The notes under the pieces were generated by a model. It saw only the letters and a list, made by a program, of their open reading frames with translations. It was not told the DNA's origin and ran no database searches. Positions 56,753 to 64,000 of a stretch of 64,000 nt of DNA are shown here, piece after piece; position 1 is the stretch's first letter, and each line of letters opens with the position of its first letter. Source of the stretch: Arthrobacter sp. NicSoilC5 (lineage in GTDB: Bacteria; Actinomycetota; Actinomycetes; Actinomycetales; Micrococcaceae); the NCBI RefSeq assembly GCF_019977395.1, contig NZ_AP024660.1, positions 2,976,001 through 3,040,000 of the forward strand, written 5' to 3'. A program made the position numbers and the translations under genes.

Positions 56753-57889
56753 TTACGACGACGGGACGTCCGGTCCCGAGGACCAGCGCAGCAGTGCCGC
56801 GATATGCACGCCCTTGGGCAGGACCGGTCCCGGAACCAGGAGAACGCGGGCGTCGGTGAGGGCGGCTGCGCGAAGCAGCGCCGCCGGGGCCGGCACTTCT
56901 CCCAGGATGCGGGCAGCCAGGGCTTCTTCCCGGGCTGTGGCAACCCACGGTTCGGCGTCCAGGGCCAGCAGGGTCCGTCCGGACAGGGCGGCATCATCAA
57001 AGATCAGGACGTCCGCCTGTGCCTGCTGGAGTGCATGCACCACCGCTCCGATGCCATGGGCTGCCTCGGGATTGGCCTGGCCCTCCTGGACGGCCAGCCT
57101 GTCCATGACAGCCTGCTGCTCCTCCGCCCACAGCTCAGCAACGTGCTGGTTGACGTGGTCCTCCAGGTTGGCGCTGCCAGCCCCGGCGGTGTGGGTGTGG
57201 GACTCCACCTCCGACACCAAAGCCCTGCCGGCTTCGGAGAGGTTGTCCTTGACCAGGCCCCTGGCACGGATGTCGCCGGCCAGCACGATGAGCCGGGCGC
57301 CGCTGGCGTTGGCCACCCTGTCGATTTCGCCTGCCACTTCGTCCGCGTTACGGCGCCAGACGTCTTCGGTGTGGTGCTGGAACCGCAATTCAGACCAACC
57401 CCCGCCATGGAACTTGTGCACGTGTTCGGATTCTCCCTCCACGTCCTGTACGAAGGCGGGAATCCTGGCTCCGGCCCGGTACAGCCGGATTTCACCGTGC
57501 TCCCGGCTTACTTCCGCCACAACGTAGGCAAGGTCTTCGGGCCGGTGCTTGACCAGCGGCAGCAGGTCCGGGACGGGCTCCACTGCGAGCCGCTCCGGCA
57601 TGACGGGATCGCCGGGAAGCACCTCATTGACTACGGCCTTCCCTGCGTGGACCAGGACGAAGCGTGCCACGGGGGAGGGGATCCCGGCGGCCGGCTGGAG
57701 GGCCTGCTCCATTGCCTCGACATCGGCGGAGGTTGCCCCCTGCGCTTCAAGCCGGGCGCGGGTATTTCCGGCCCTGACATCCCCGGCTTCAAGGGTGTCC
57801 ACTGTTCCGGTTCCCGCGTCCACGTAGGCCGTGCACCACGGGCCGGGAGTGCGGTAGAGATCGGCATATTTCTGCAGGTTCGTGGTCAT
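56753..57889 (-). CDS. Vms1/eRF1-like release-factor-family protein (baeRF2, Rv2629 type)
   Basis: 378 residues. The order is N-terminal domain, central eRF1-like domain and C-terminal alpha/beta domain, matching the bacterial archaeo-eukaryotic release factor family. Typical text: FVQDVEGESEHVHKFHGGGWSELRFQHHTEDVWRRNADEVAGEI, ARLIVLAGDIRARGLVKDNL and ADVLIFDDAAL. M. tuberculosis Rv2629 is the usual reference; the group is proposed to act on stalled ribosomes or in ribosome hibernation. No hibernation factor neighbours it here. The GGQ-like region reads HKFHGGGW. Confidence 0.85.
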   Translation of the reverse strand: MTTNLQKYADLYRTPGPWCTAYVDAGTGTVDTLEAGDVRAGNTRARLEAQGATSADVEAMEQALQPAAGIPSPVARFVLVHAGKAVVNEVLPGDPVMPERLAVEPVPDLLPLVKHRPEDLAYVVAEVSREHGEIRLYRAGARIPAFVQDVEGESEHVHKFHGGGWSELRFQHHTEDVWRRNADEVAGEIDRVANASGARLIVLAGDIRARGLVKDNLSEAGRALVSEVESHTHTAGAGSANLEDHVNQHVAELWAEEQQAVMDRLAVQEGQANPEAAHGIGAVVHALQQAQADVLIFDDAALSGRTLLALDAEPWVATAREEALAARILGEVPAPAALLRAAALTDARVLLVPGPVLPKGVHIAALLRWSSGPDVPSS

Positions 57890-58047
57890 TTTTCCTCCTC
57901 CCCGATGCGGGGGCCCGAGGTGGTTTTGCCGCGTTCCGCCATGACGATCTCCTTCGCGCGTGGCGTACTGCCACAGGCTTACTGGTTCGTCATTTCACCG
58001 TAGCAGCGGTGATCCGGGCGCTGAAGGGCCTTCCGGCCCCTTGCCGG

Positions 58048-58383
58048 TCAGCCGCGGCAGGCGTCCTGCAGGGCCCGGACTGAGTCTGCCGGCACCTGGT
58101 CCCCGGCCTCCGCAATCCGGCCCAGAGGCGTCGTGATCTCTGCAGGAACCCCTGCCGTCCGCGCGGCCGACACCAAGCCCGCCAAAGCCTGGCGGTCTTC
58201 GGCGCTGACCAGGCCGTCCTGGACCACTGCGCAGATTTGCCGGTTGACTTCCTGCGCGGCGGCCGAGGCCGCCCTGGAAGCGGCGTCGCTTGCCGCGGTG
58301 CCTGCGGCTTCCCCCACGGCGCCGCACCCCGTCAGCAGCAGGGCGGCGGCAAGGGCAGTGGCGGCGACGGGGCGAAGAGTCAT
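58048..58383 (-). CDS. Putative lipoprotein
   Basis: 111 residues from the ATG at 58383. Signal peptide with lipobox LLLTGC (Cys about residue 20), then a short Ala-rich helical segment (AAGTAASDAASRAASAAAQE) and a small C-terminal part (ICAVVQDGLVSAEDRQAL...VRALQDACRG) with two cysteines that may pair. Starts 22 bp after the alditol oxidase stop, so possibly cotranscribed. Function unknown. Confidence 0.78.
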   Translation of the reverse strand: MTLRPVAATALAAALLLTGCGAVGEAAGTAASDAASRAASAAAQEVNRQICAVVQDGLVSAEDRQALAGLVSAARTAGVPAEITTPLGRIAEAGDQVPADSVRALQDACRG

Positions 58384-58405
58384 GCCTCCAGCGTACCGGC
58401 GGCCT

Positions 58406-59677
58406 CTACCGGCGTGCCGGTACCCCGAGGATGCTGTCCAGCAGGGCGTTGCGGAACTTGCCCTCGGGGTCATGGCCGGCCGCAAAGGCCCGGAAATCGG
58501 CGAAGCGCGGGTACAGCGCCTCCCAGTCATAGCCCTCCGGCGTGAACAGCTTGCCCCAGTGCGGGCGGGCACCGAAGGGCCGCAGGGCTTCCTCAAGGAC
58601 CGGGAGGAAGCCTTCCACCTCAGGCTGCAGCGGTTTCCACGTGAAGTGCAGCGCAGCGCTTTGCTGCCGGTAGAACGGGCTGAGCCAGAATTCGTCGGCG
58701 GCGCCGGTGCGGATTTCCGAGACGAACAGCAGCGGGGCAAGGTCTTCGGCCAGCGCGCGGACTGCCTGGAGGGCAGCGGGGGCGTGCTCCAGGGGAAGGA
58801 TGAACTCGCTCTGGAGTTCGTCTCCGTTGCTTGGGGTGAACTCGTGCCGGAAGTGCGGGAGCCGGTCCAGCCACAGCCCGGGTTCGTCCAACTGCGCCGT
58901 GCAGTTCTCCGCTGACATGTCCGGCAGGGGGTGCCGGGGATGCAGCGCGGCGGTTGCCCCGAAGAGGTTTGGAAGCGGCTCCTCCCCGTCGAGCGCTTTG
59001 AGCCATACCTGGTTGATGCTGCTGCCCGCGTAGTCCGTAAAGAGGCTCACGCTGTAGGCGCTGGACACGATTCCGGCGAAATCTCCCAGGGCGTTGTCCC
59101 ACGGCAGGTCCTCCAGAACCCGCTGGCGCATCCTGAAGCTGGGCCGCACCGCCAGTTCCAGCCCGGTGACAATGCCCAGGGCCCCGATGCCCACCACGCT
59201 TGCCAGGAACTCGTCGCCGTCCTCCCGGGTCAGCGTGACCTGCTCTCCGGAGGCCCGGACCAGGTCGATGGATTCCACGGCACCGGCGAGGGCCGGGTTG
59301 TTCACACCGGACCCGTGCGTGCCGGTCTGCACCGCGCCTGCCACCGAGATGTGCGGCAGCGAGGCAAGGTTGTGGATGGCGACGCCGGCATCCTCAAGCG
59401 TCCGGCAGAGCGCCCCGTAACTCACGCCGCCGCTGACGCGCACTGTTCCGCGGCCGGAATCCAGCTCCACCTGCTGCGGCAGCGCATCGAGCAGCACGTG
59501 CACGCCGTCGGTGTCTCCCACCCGGTTGAACGAGTGCCGGGACCCCAGGGCCTTGATCCGCGGCGAAGCGGCCACGATGGATGCCAGTTCCGCTACTGAT
59601 TCCGGCCGACTGACATCCGCGGAGGAGTATTCGAGGTTTCCTGCCCAGTTCTTCATCGAGTGGCTTTCGCTTGGCAT
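58406..59677 (-). CDS. aldO: Alditol oxidase (vanillyl-alcohol-oxidase family flavoenzyme)
   Basis: 423 residues from the ATG at 59677, with GGGAGGAAA upstream; an open frame extending further overlaps the amidase and is not real. FAD domain: NWAGNLEYSS, IKALGSRHSFNRVGDTDG, SLPHISVAGAVQTGTHGSG with the His of the covalent flavin link. The C-terminal domain resembles D-arabinono-lactone oxidase type (FTPSNGDELQSEFILPLEHA, FGARPHWGKLFTPEGYDW). Closely similar to Streptomyces AldO, which oxidises xylitol and sorbitol at C1. Preceded by a LacI-type operator. Confidence 0.92.
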   Translation of the reverse strand: MPSESHSMKNWAGNLEYSSADVSRPESVAELASIVAASPRIKALGSRHSFNRVGDTDGVHVLLDALPQQVELDSGRGTVRVSGGVSYGALCRTLEDAGVAIHNLASLPHISVAGAVQTGTHGSGVNNPALAGAVESIDLVRASGEQVTLTREDGDEFLASVVGIGALGIVTGLELAVRPSFRMRQRVLEDLPWDNALGDFAGIVSSAYSVSLFTDYAGSSINQVWLKALDGEEPLPNLFGATAALHPRHPLPDMSAENCTAQLDEPGLWLDRLPHFRHEFTPSNGDELQSEFILPLEHAPAALQAVRALAEDLAPLLFVSEIRTGAADEFWLSPFYRQQSAALHFTWKPLQPEVEGFLPVLEEALRPFGARPHWGKLFTPEGYDWEALYPRFADFRAFAAGHDPEGKFRNALLDSILGVPARR

Positions 59678-59691
59678 CGGTTTCCTCCCAC

Positions 59692-59705
59692 TGTCAGCGC
59701 TAACA
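59692..59705. promoter_or_regulatory. LacI-type operator upstream of aldO
   Basis: TGTCAGCGCTAACA, a 14-bp palindrome with one mismatched pair and central CG, fits LacI-family sites of the TGTTAGCGCTAACA type. It lies 15 bp upstream of the aldO start. No LacI gene is in the window. Confidence 0.75.
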
Positions 59706-59822
59706 ATCGAGCCTGTCAAGGCGCTTCCGCTGTGTGGGCGGGGATGTCCCGTGGCCGTGATCCGCCTGCCCGCGGGCAGTCCGGGGCAGTCCCGCAGGCA
59801 GGCGGACACCAACGCCGTCCAG

Positions 59823-61610
59823 TCAGGAGCTTCTTTCGTTGCGGGGTGTGGTGGTGCGGGGTGTGGTGGTGCGGGGCGGGGGCATGCGGCGGCTCCCGGT
59901 TGCTTCGATGGCCGCGGCCAGCCGGAGCAGGCCGGTATCGCTGTAGGCTTTGCCGGCGATGGTGAGGCCCACCGGCATGGCGATGTCCGCCGCGATGCCC
60001 ATGGGAACCGTGACCGTGGGGATGCCAAGGTGCCGGGGGACCAGGTTCCCGTTGGCCACCCATACGCCGTTGCGCCAGGCGGCGTCCGCCGAGGCCGGGT
60101 TGGTGTCCGCGTCCGCCGGGGCAACATCGGCCGCCGCCGGGAACACCACGGCGTCCAGGCCCAGCCGGTCCATCCATTCCTCCAGGTCCACCCGGCGGGT
60201 TTCCTCCAGCCCTGCCAGGCCCGCGGGCAGGTGCGGAATGTCGGCCAGGACGGGCACGCCGTGCCCGCGGATCCAGCCGGGATAGTCGCTGATGTCGTCA
60301 TCGAAGCCGTCGTAGCGGTCCGGAAGCGCCCCGTCCGGGGCCGGGAAGATGGCGGAACCGTCGACGTCGGCAAGGCGGTTCAGCTGCGGGTCCCCGTTGG
60401 CCTCCAGGAAGTCATTCCACGCCCAGGCCGACAGGTCCACGATTTCCCGCCGCAGGTATTCCGGGGACACCAGCCCCCGGGTGGCGATGGTGGGCGCGCC
60501 GGGCCGGTCGCCTTCGTAGTTGGAGACCACGGGGAAGTCCACCTCCACCACGTCGGCGCCTGCGGCTTCGAGGTCGCGGCGGGCCGCGTTCCACAGCTCC
60601 ATGATGGATGCGCGGGTTTCGATCCGCTGCCCTGTGGACCCGCCGATGCCTGGCGCTTCGGCAGTGCCGGCCTCCGGGTCCGCGTTGATGTACATCCGCG
60701 GCACGCCCAGCCGCTTCCCGGCGAGTACGCCTGCCGCCGCGGCGGCGTCCGGAACGGCGAGGTCAAGGTACGACGCCGGCCGGACGGTGGATGCCTTGGG
60801 CACCGGGATCCAGGGCTGGACACGCCAGAAGTCGCCGCGTGGCTCGGCGTCGTCCGCCACCACCACGTCCAGGACCTCCAGCAGGTCCGTCATAGTGCGG
60901 GTGTGCGGAACCACGACATCCATGGTGGGCACCAGGGGCCAGTTCCCACGCACGGAGATGACGCCGCGGGAGGGTGTATAGGCGCACAGGGCGTTGTTCG
61001 ATGCCGGGGCCCGGCCTGAGGACCACGTTTCCTCCGCCAGTCCGAAGGCTGCGAAGCTCGCCGCAGTGGCCGTGCCGGACCCGTTGGATGACCCGGAGGC
61101 AAAGGCGGCCGGGAGGAAATCGGCGTTGTAAGGGCTCTCCGCCCGCCCATATACTCCGCGTTGCATACCTCCGTTGGCCATGGGCGGCATGTTGGTCAGC
61201 CCGATCAGGACGGCGCCCCCGGCCCGCAGCCGTTCGATGGTAAAGGCGTCGCGCTGTGCCACCAGGTCCTTGAACGCGGGTGAACCGGCAGCCACGGTAA
61301 GGCCTTTGACCTGGTAGCTGTCCTTTGCGGTGTAGGGGACGCCGTCCAGGGGGCCCAGCGTGAAACCGGCGGCACGGCGGCGGTCCGACTCCTGCGCCTC
61401 GGCGATGGCCTCGGGGTTCATCACGACGAGCGAGTTCAAACATATTCCTGATGAGTCATATTTCTCGACGCGCGCCAAATAGAGTCGGACCAGGTCTTCG
61501 GAAGTGACCACCCCCGCGTCAAGGGCTGCCCGGAGCCGGCCAATGCCGGCCTCCACCACGTCGAAAGTCGCCCCAGCGGCCAACTGTTGAGTGGCCTGTG
61601 CCTGCTTCAT
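59823..61610 (-). CDS. Amidase-signature family hydrolase, possible N-carbamoylputrescine hydrolase
   Basis: 595 residues. Amidase-signature elements: catalytic Lys in PYTAKDSYQVKG, Ser-rich motif ASGSSNGSGTATAASF and EETWSSGRAPASNNAL supplying the cis-Ser and nucleophile. The C-terminal tail has short TTTPR repeats. The start overlaps the aguA stop by 4 bp, so it is translationally coupled to agmatine deiminase. The pathway needs removal of the carbamoyl group next, a step usually done by nitrilase-type AguB, which is absent here. Substrate assignment is inference only. Confidence 0.85.
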   Translation of the reverse strand: MKQAQATQQLAAGATFDVVEAGIGRLRAALDAGVVTSEDLVRLYLARVEKYDSSGICLNSLVVMNPEAIAEAQESDRRRAAGFTLGPLDGVPYTAKDSYQVKGLTVAAGSPAFKDLVAQRDAFTIERLRAGGAVLIGLTNMPPMANGGMQRGVYGRAESPYNADFLPAAFASGSSNGSGTATAASFAAFGLAEETWSSGRAPASNNALCAYTPSRGVISVRGNWPLVPTMDVVVPHTRTMTDLLEVLDVVVADDAEPRGDFWRVQPWIPVPKASTVRPASYLDLAVPDAAAAAGVLAGKRLGVPRMYINADPEAGTAEAPGIGGSTGQRIETRASIMELWNAARRDLEAAGADVVEVDFPVVSNYEGDRPGAPTIATRGLVSPEYLRREIVDLSAWAWNDFLEANGDPQLNRLADVDGSAIFPAPDGALPDRYDGFDDDISDYPGWIRGHGVPVLADIPHLPAGLAGLEETRRVDLEEWMDRLGLDAVVFPAAADVAPADADTNPASADAAWRNGVWVANGNLVPRHLGIPTVTVPMGIAADIAMPVGLTIAGKAYSDTGLLRLAAAIEATGSRRMPPPRTTTPRTTTPRNERSS

Positions 61611-62710
61611 GCTGCATCGCCTTCGCGCCGGGCCGGCTGCTGCTGGGTGATGCAGTGGATGCCGCCGCCGAAGGCGAAGATGTCCCGGGCATCCACCAGT
61701 TCCACCGTGCGTCCGGGGTAGGCGCGCTCCAGGATGCCGGCGGCGATGGTGTCATTCGGATCGTTGAACCCGCAGAGCACCACCACGTTGTTGGCCACGT
61801 AGTGGTTGATGTAGGACCAGTCCACCCAGCCCTCTTCATCCCTGAGCGTGGTGGGGGCTGGAACGTCGATGATGCGCAGCGGCCGGCCCTGGGCGTCCAA
61901 CTGCCCGGCAAGGACTGCCTTCAGCTGCAGATAGACGGCGTGGTCCGGGTGGGCGGGATCATCCTGGCGGTGGAGCAGGATGGTTCCCGGGCCGGCAAAG
62001 GCGGCCACGATGTCCACATGGCCGCGGGTGCCGAACTCGTCATAGTCCCGGGTGAGCCCGCGGGGAAGCCAGATGGTCTTGGTGGTGCCCAGGGCTGCAT
62101 GGATTTCCGCCTCGACGGACTCTTTGGTGGCGCCGGGGTTTCGGCCGGGATCGAGCTGCACCGTTTCGGTCAGCAGCACCGTGCCTTCACCGTCCACATG
62201 GAATCCGCCGCCTTCGTTCACCAGGGAGCTTCGCCTGACTGGCACATTGGTGCCGGCTGCCACGCTCCGGGCTACGTCCTGGTCCTTGGCCCAGGCAGCC
62301 CAGTCCTGTGCGCCCCAGCCATTGAAGATCCAGTCAACTGCGGCGAGTGAACCGTCCGCCGCATGAACGAACGTGGGGCCGCTGTCCCGCAGCCAGGCGT
62401 CGTCCAGCGGAACGGCCAGAACGTCGATGCCCTGGCCGAGCCATTCCCGCGCGGCGGTGGCATCGCGCGGATCGGCGACGACCGTAACGGGCTCGTACCG
62501 TGCGATGGTCCGGGCCACCTTGGTCCAGGCGGCCCGCGCACGGTCCAGGGTGGAGCTTCCCACCGGCCCGAAGGTCTCGTTTGGCGGCGGAAAGGCCATC
62601 CAGGTCCGCTGGTGGGCGTCCCACTCGGCGGGCATGCGGGACGCGGTACTGACGGCCGCGTGGCCAGGGGCGGCGCTGCCACCGACTGCTGTCGAATAAA
62701 TGAATGCCAT
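61607..62710 (-). CDS. aguA: Agmatine deiminase
   Basis: 367 residues; agmatine + water -> N-carbamoylputrescine + ammonia. Porphyromonas-type peptidylarginine-deiminase fold: MPAEWDAHQRTWMAFPPPNETF, DAWLRDSGPTFV, NEGGGFHVDGEGTVLLTE, RGHVDIVAAFAGPG and the catalytic Cys in FGGGIHCITQQQP. The ATG at 62710 has no ribosome-binding site and lies inside a palindrome; an internal ATG at 62635 would give a 342-residue protein starting at MPAEW. A well-placed promoter suggests a leaderless mRNA starting at 62710. Confidence 0.93.
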   Translation of the reverse strand: MAFIYSTAVGGSAAPGHAAVSTASRMPAEWDAHQRTWMAFPPPNETFGPVGSSTLDRARAAWTKVARTIARYEPVTVVADPRDATAAREWLGQGIDVLAVPLDDAWLRDSGPTFVHAADGSLAAVDWIFNGWGAQDWAAWAKDQDVARSVAAGTNVPVRRSSLVNEGGGFHVDGEGTVLLTETVQLDPGRNPGATKESVEAEIHAALGTTKTIWLPRGLTRDYDEFGTRGHVDIVAAFAGPGTILLHRQDDPAHPDHAVYLQLKAVLAGQLDAQGRPLRIIDVPAPTTLRDEEGWVDWSYINHYVANNVVVLCGFNDPNDTIAAGILERAYPGRTVELVDARDIFAFGGGIHCITQQQPARREGDAA

Positions 62711-62745
62711 TCATTTATTATGGGGACGGCGCCGTGCGCACGCAA
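62695..62745 (-). promoter_or_regulatory. aguA promoter and TetR-type operator 2
   Basis: Leftward -35 TTGCGT (62740-62745), 17-base spacer, -10 CATAAT (62717-62722), then six bases to the ATG. A perfect palindrome, arms AATAAATGAATG and CATTCATTTATT around one C, covers 62695-62719, thus the -10, the start point and the first codons. Its inner 21 bases match operator 1 at 48638 except for the central base. Confidence 0.82.
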
Positions 62746-62752
62746 GGGTTTT

Positions 62753-63469
62753 TCAAACCTGGCGCGTAGTGGTCCGGTCGACGGCCGCCAGGATGGCGCG
62801 TGCCAGTTGCTCCGGTTTGGTGAACTGCGGCCAGTGCCCGGTGGGCAGGTCGATGTACTCGACATCCCGGACCTTGGCCAGTTCCGCGACGAACGGATGC
62901 CCCGCTGCGATCCATTCCCGGATCATGGCGGACGGGAACTCGCAGGCGATCACGGTGGCGGGGACTTCGTAGCGGCGCTCGTCATGCAGCTGCTGCTTGC
63001 CGTACGCCACGCCCCGGGGCTCCGGAACGGCACGGTCACGGAAGGCCTGGCGAAGCCCCTCATCGAGATCCACCAGGTCGGCATCGTCAAAGTCCTCCCA
63101 GGGAGGCAGGGGGACGTCATCCCCAACGGCCGGCAGTTCGTCATTGATGACACCGCCTTCACCGAGCGGTCCGCTGTCCACGTACACGGCACGCGCCACC
63201 TTGTCCGGCCGCGCATCCACCGCGCCGTGGATGATGGCACCGCCACCGGAATGGCCCACCAGGACCACCTTGCCGGGGAGGCCGTCCAGGAACTCCACCA
63301 CCGTGTCGATGTGGTCCTGCAGATTGATGCCCGATCTGGCGGCGTCCACGGATTCCTTCCCCGGGAGGGTGAGGGGGTGGGTCCGGTGCCCTGCTGCCTC
63401 CAGGGCAGGGGTCACCTCCTCCCAGGATGAGGCGTCCAACCAGAAACCGGGAACCAGGATGATGTCCAT
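62753..63469 (-). CDS. Alpha/beta hydrolase
   Basis: 238 residues. MDIILVPGFWLDASSWEEV opening with the oxyanion-hole region, nucleophile in LVGHSGGGAIIHGAV, and the catalytic His in LPTGHWPQFTKPEQLA. Typical of short esterase-like members without a clear substrate. Its stop is about 40 bp before the aguA start, so the aguA promoter overlaps the end of this gene. A separate transcription unit is likely. Confidence 0.87.
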   Translation of the reverse strand: MDIILVPGFWLDASSWEEVTPALEAAGHRTHPLTLPGKESVDAARSGINLQDHIDTVVEFLDGLPGKVVLVGHSGGGAIIHGAVDARPDKVARAVYVDSGPLGEGGVINDELPAVGDDVPLPPWEDFDDADLVDLDEGLRQAFRDRAVPEPRGVAYGKQQLHDERRYEVPATVIACEFPSAMIREWIAAGHPFVAELAKVRDVEYIDLPTGHWPQFTKPEQLARAILAAVDRTTTRQV

Positions 63470-63509
63470 GACCGAACCCTACTCCCCGCCCCCACGCCGG
63501 AATACGGTC

Positions 63510-64000
63510 CTACCGCTTCGGCTTGCGGTCCTTCCCCGCGGTCCGGCCTTGGCGTTCCGTGGCCTCGCGTTCCGCCCAGCGCTGCGATTTTCCGGCGGAC
63601 ACCACCTTCTGGTGCCACTCCCGGTGGTAGGCGCGCTGGGCGGCGACGTCGGAGCGGCGGGCCAGCGCGGCCAGTTCGCGCTGCATCTTCAGGTACGAGT
63701 TCCAGCGCCGTTCCTCCAGGACGCCGCCATCAATCGCTTCCCGCACCGCGCAGCCGGGCTCACCGCCGTGGGCGCAGTCCGCGAAGCGGCAGCCGGCGGC
63801 CAGTTCCTCCACGTCGCCGAACATCCCGCCCAGGCCTTCGCCGGCGTCGAACAGCCCGAAACCCCGTACACCGGGCGTGTCCATCAGCACCGTGCCGTTG
63901 GACAGGGGTACCAGCTCGCGGGCGGTGGTGGTGTGCTTGCCCTTGAAATCCCCGGACCGCACCTCCCCGGTCTGCTGGACCTCGCGGCCCACCAGCGCAT
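63510..64000 (-). CDS. rsgA: Ribosome small subunit-dependent GTPase A (5' part outside window)
   Basis: The frame is open to the window edge; 163 C-terminal residues are visible. G-domain remnants: ALVGREVQQTGEVRSGDFKGKHTTTARELV, the GKHTTT typical of circularly permuted RsgA GTPases, and DTPGVRGFGLFDA. The zinc-binding tail has CRFADCAHGGEPGC, then a long basic C-terminal helix ending GKDRKPKR. RsgA assists late 30S assembly. Confidence 0.92.
   Translation of the reverse strand, partial: ALVGREVQQTGEVRSGDFKGKHTTTARELVPLSNGTVLMDTPGVRGFGLFDAGEGLGGMFGDVEELAAGCRFADCAHGGEPGCAVREAIDGGVLEERRWNSYLKMQRELAALARRSDVAAQRAYHREWHQKVVSAGKSQRWAEREATERQGRTAGKDRKPKR

Noticed and set aside
59841..59880. Short GGTGTGGTGGTGCGG direct repeats at the amidase 3' end
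   Set aside because: They lie in frame and encode a disordered TTTPR tail; no sign of a mobile element or regulatory role.

Overview
The window is a high-GC actinobacterial chromosome segment centred on the replication origin. Gene order (trxB-trxA, parB-parA-rsmG-jag-yidC-yidD-rnpA-rpmH, dnaA-dnaN-gnd-recF-dciA-gyrB-gyrA, DUF3566, tRNA-Ile, DLW-39-type peptide, tRNA-Ala, then ppi-rhomboid-crgA-sortase E-pabA-pknB-pknA-pbpA-rodA-pstP-fhaB-fhaA-tRNA-Leu) and protein character fit Micrococcaceae, most likely Arthrobacter or Pseudarthrobacter. This assignment is inference from synteny and recalled family sequences; no search was run.

Region 1 (1-3.2 kb): the 3' part of a membrane protein with an extracellular beta-sandwich domain, then trxB-trxA behind a sequence that matches the SigR/SigH disulfide-stress promoter exactly (GGAAT-N18-GTT). 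Region 2 (3.2-7.8 kb): about 4.6 kb with no credible gene, holding nine ParB-binding parS sites (eight with a perfect 14-bp core), a DnaA-box cluster and an 8-bp tandem repeat. It looks like a dedicated centromere. Region 3 (7.8-13.6 kb): the leftward parB-to-rpmH cluster, with a tenth parS inside parA. Region 4 (13.6-25.8 kb): oriC, whose DnaA boxes lie on both sides of dnaA, followed by the rightward replication and gyrase genes.

Region 5 (25.8-34.7 kb): tRNAs, a transporter, a glycosyltransferase, a cyclophilin and a rhomboid protease. A small AhpD-like gene is flanked on both sides by further DnaA-box clusters. Tag glycosylase, CrgA, sortase E, a 56-residue membrane peptide and PabA follow. 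Region 6 (34.7-44.3 kb): the leftward cell-wall growth and signalling operon fhaA-fhaB-pstP-rodA-pbpA-pknA-pknB, most junctions overlapping by 4 bp.

Region 7 (44.6-64 kb) is accessory. It contains a FadR-regulated sugar-acid dehydratase with its palindromic operator, a TetR/putrescine oxidase pair, stress-type genes, a MarR regulator next to an envelope-stress-like operon, a Vms1/eRF1-like protein, an alditol oxidase behind a LacI-type operator, and an amidase/agmatine deiminase pair. The most interesting result is regulatory. A near-identical long palindrome occurs at the tetR-puo promoter and, 14 kb away, directly over the start codon of the agmatine deiminase gene. This suggests one TetR-type repressor controls a split agmatine -> N-carbamoylputrescine -> putrescine -> 4-aminobutanal pathway, with an amidase-signature enzyme possibly replacing the usual nitrilase-type carbamoylputrescine amidase. 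A second shared 12-bp palindrome links the MarR gene, the envelope-stress operon and a flavin-binding stress-protein gene.
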